Shown here: positions 62,500 to 64,000 of the stretch, piece after piece | Layout of the letters: each line of letters opens with the position of its first letter | Position numbering within the stretch: the stretch's first letter is position 1 | Assembly: GCA_934047225.1 (NCBI GenBank) | Contig: OW203990.1 | Span: 27,197,045-27,261,044 of the forward strand | DNA: 64,000 nt | Source of the DNA: Ypsolopha sequella | Lineage: Eukaryota; Arthropoda; Insecta; Lepidoptera; Ypsolophidae | Direction of reading: 5' to 3' | Notes under the pieces: generated by a model | Database searches by the model: none | The model's input: only the letters and a program-made list of their open reading frames with translations | What the model was told of the DNA's origin: nothing | Position numbers and translations under genes: made by a program

Positions 62500-64000
62500 T
62501 GACAGACTGAGCACCTCATTTTGAATCAATCAGAATTGAACTCTATTACGTTCCTATTTTGTTCAAAATAGCGCGTTCAGAACTGGCTGTTACGACACCT
62601 GAGAAATCCGCGATCACGAAAAATTGAGCTTTTATTTAAAATCTCTTGGAATGTAGTTATTTATTATTTATTTTATATGTTTATTTTTTATTTACATTTA
62701 TACGACTCAATCCTTACAGGCTAACCTAATGCGATTGGTAACAAATTATTATATTAAAAGCAGTTTTTGCGAACTCCGTCAAAGAACAACTAAACAAATC
62801 GGTATCCGTAAGGTTGTCGATTCTGTTGAAAAGATGGAGTGCCTTTACTTCTTAACATATAAAGGTAGATATTTAGACTTATTTAAAGAAAAAAAAAAAA
62901 AAACCATTCCCAACTATCTTTTATTTGTTTTTAAACTTTCCGCTGAAGAACGCGGTTAAGGGATCGAATTGATTTTTTTGTCATGGAATAGGTAAAAGAA
63001 ATATGAAGCCAATTTACTTAAATTCAATATTTTTTTGCCTGCAAAATATTTCAGTCTTAGCTTAAAACCCTCCAATTGGTTGTTTCGTTGCATGATTATT
63101 AGTAATTAGTAATTACTAATAATAATAACTTTTTTTTATAATCTGTCCAGCATAAGTCCAATGGCAAAGACTTTATTAGTGTTTGATGGACGCGATTATA
63201 TGTTGGCTCATTGGCCTATTTGTCTTCGAAGGGTAATTTGACAAATTTGACAAATTACCCTTCGAAGACAAATATAAAAAAAGTTGCTAGTTAAATACTA
63301 ACAAACATATAATTATTGTATTATGGCGGTATTTCTCTTATGTATACAATATTTGTAGATCTATGATAGGTAGTTTAAATTGTTTCTCAATATAATGATA
63401 TTGATAATAAAGTAAATCAATTTGGTAGTCATGTTCCAAGGTGACACGTTTGCATAAATTGCACAACTTCATCAATGTTGGATTTCAATTCAAGACCTTT
63501 AGGCATGTATAATAAATAGTGGCAACAGATCTATTAAATACCTATCAGACAAGTCTATGGACTAACCACAGAGAAACTCACCCCAAAGAGGCGAAATTAC
63601 ACTTTGTTTATGCGCAACTTTAAAGTTGCGCTTTAACACGCCCTGATTGGCTAAGAATTCCCTGTAAGTATCGCAAAAACTGATGTTATAACAACACCGC
63701 GTCTCTACGCTGTGATTGACCCAATTTATTTATTATTTATAATACTTACATTCATAGATGTAGAACATCTTCGTTAGGGGTTGGTTAGCGACAATTAGAA
63801 TTAACAGCCAAGATGAAAATGAAACAAATGAAAAAAAAAAAAACGAAGCCTGCATATGCTTTGTTGACTTTACCTATCTATCATGAAGTTGTTATTAGAA
63901 AATATGGTCGAATAAAGTTTTGCGTCCAATTGTGACATAATTACCCATTGGCACACTTGTGCTGTCCATTACGAGACGATGACACGCACTCGTGTAACAA
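62500..64000. other. Right edge, no gene recognised
   Basis: AT-rich, probably still intron of the zinc-finger gene. It contains a perfect 56-bp palindrome at 63218-63273 (TTGTCTTCGAAGGGTAATTT on both strands). The stretch 63930-63990 resembles the repeat at 37480-37570 (TGTGACATAAT; CACTCGTG). No exon 3 was recognised. Confidence 0.4.

Noticed and set aside
63130..63240. Exon 3 of the zinc-finger gene
   Set aside because: A CAG near 63150 would join in phase to a short open stretch, but the peptide looks random and runs into a palindrome with a stop.

Overview
The window is animal nuclear DNA, almost certainly from a moth or butterfly. It is AT-rich, its genes have short exons and long introns with GT-AG boundaries, and it is full of foldback MITEs, a DD37D (maT-type) mariner, LINE 3' ends with GATG or GAA tails, and the 'GGTTCCGTACC' repeat common in Lepidoptera. 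I cannot name the species. There is no bacterial operon, CRISPR array or tRNA gene.

Five conserved host genes can be rebuilt exon by exon. MCM3 (minus, 8055 to 1408, N-terminal part only) runs off the left edge. An OVCA2-type serine hydrolase (plus, 13164-18039) has four exons with a complete Ser-Asp-His triad. TRMT11, the tRNA m2G10 methyltransferase (plus, 20489-37310), has nine exons. EMC2 (minus, 53341-39906) has seven exons and converges on TRMT11. A C2H2 protein with one 2.9-kb coding exon (plus, from 56884) continues past 60874. Except for EMC2 and TRMT11, which share the convergent 37.3-39.9 kb interval, these genes show no functional link.

Most of the rest is transposon sequence. 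The main pieces are: a MITE whose end sits on the 3' splice site of MCM3 exon 5 and which was triplicated together with that site; a decayed SWIM/YqaJ-nuclease gene (9.2-10.9 kb); foldback elements with long arms (11.4-13.0, 26.4-26.8, 47.1-49.0, 54.3-54.9, 61.1-62.1 kb); a 522-bp Ty1/copia derivative with two LTRs and a 5-bp target duplication, inside a Penelope-like GIY-YIG fragment; and a nested stack at 45.4-51.0 kb (MITE, then maT mariner, then a 3.8-kb insert at TTAA, then a foldback).

The best candidate for something little described is at 29355-31975, in TRMT11 intron 6. It is a 2.6-kb unit with TIRs of about 380 bp and a TAAC target duplication. It codes for a protein with a PIN/FEN-like start, a conserved HAFTGCDTT block and a CXC-type cysteine cluster, with no recognisable transposase. 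Its frame stays open for over 1.2 kb and is broken only by in-frame TAG codons. A second fragment of what looks like the same superfamily lies at 19710.
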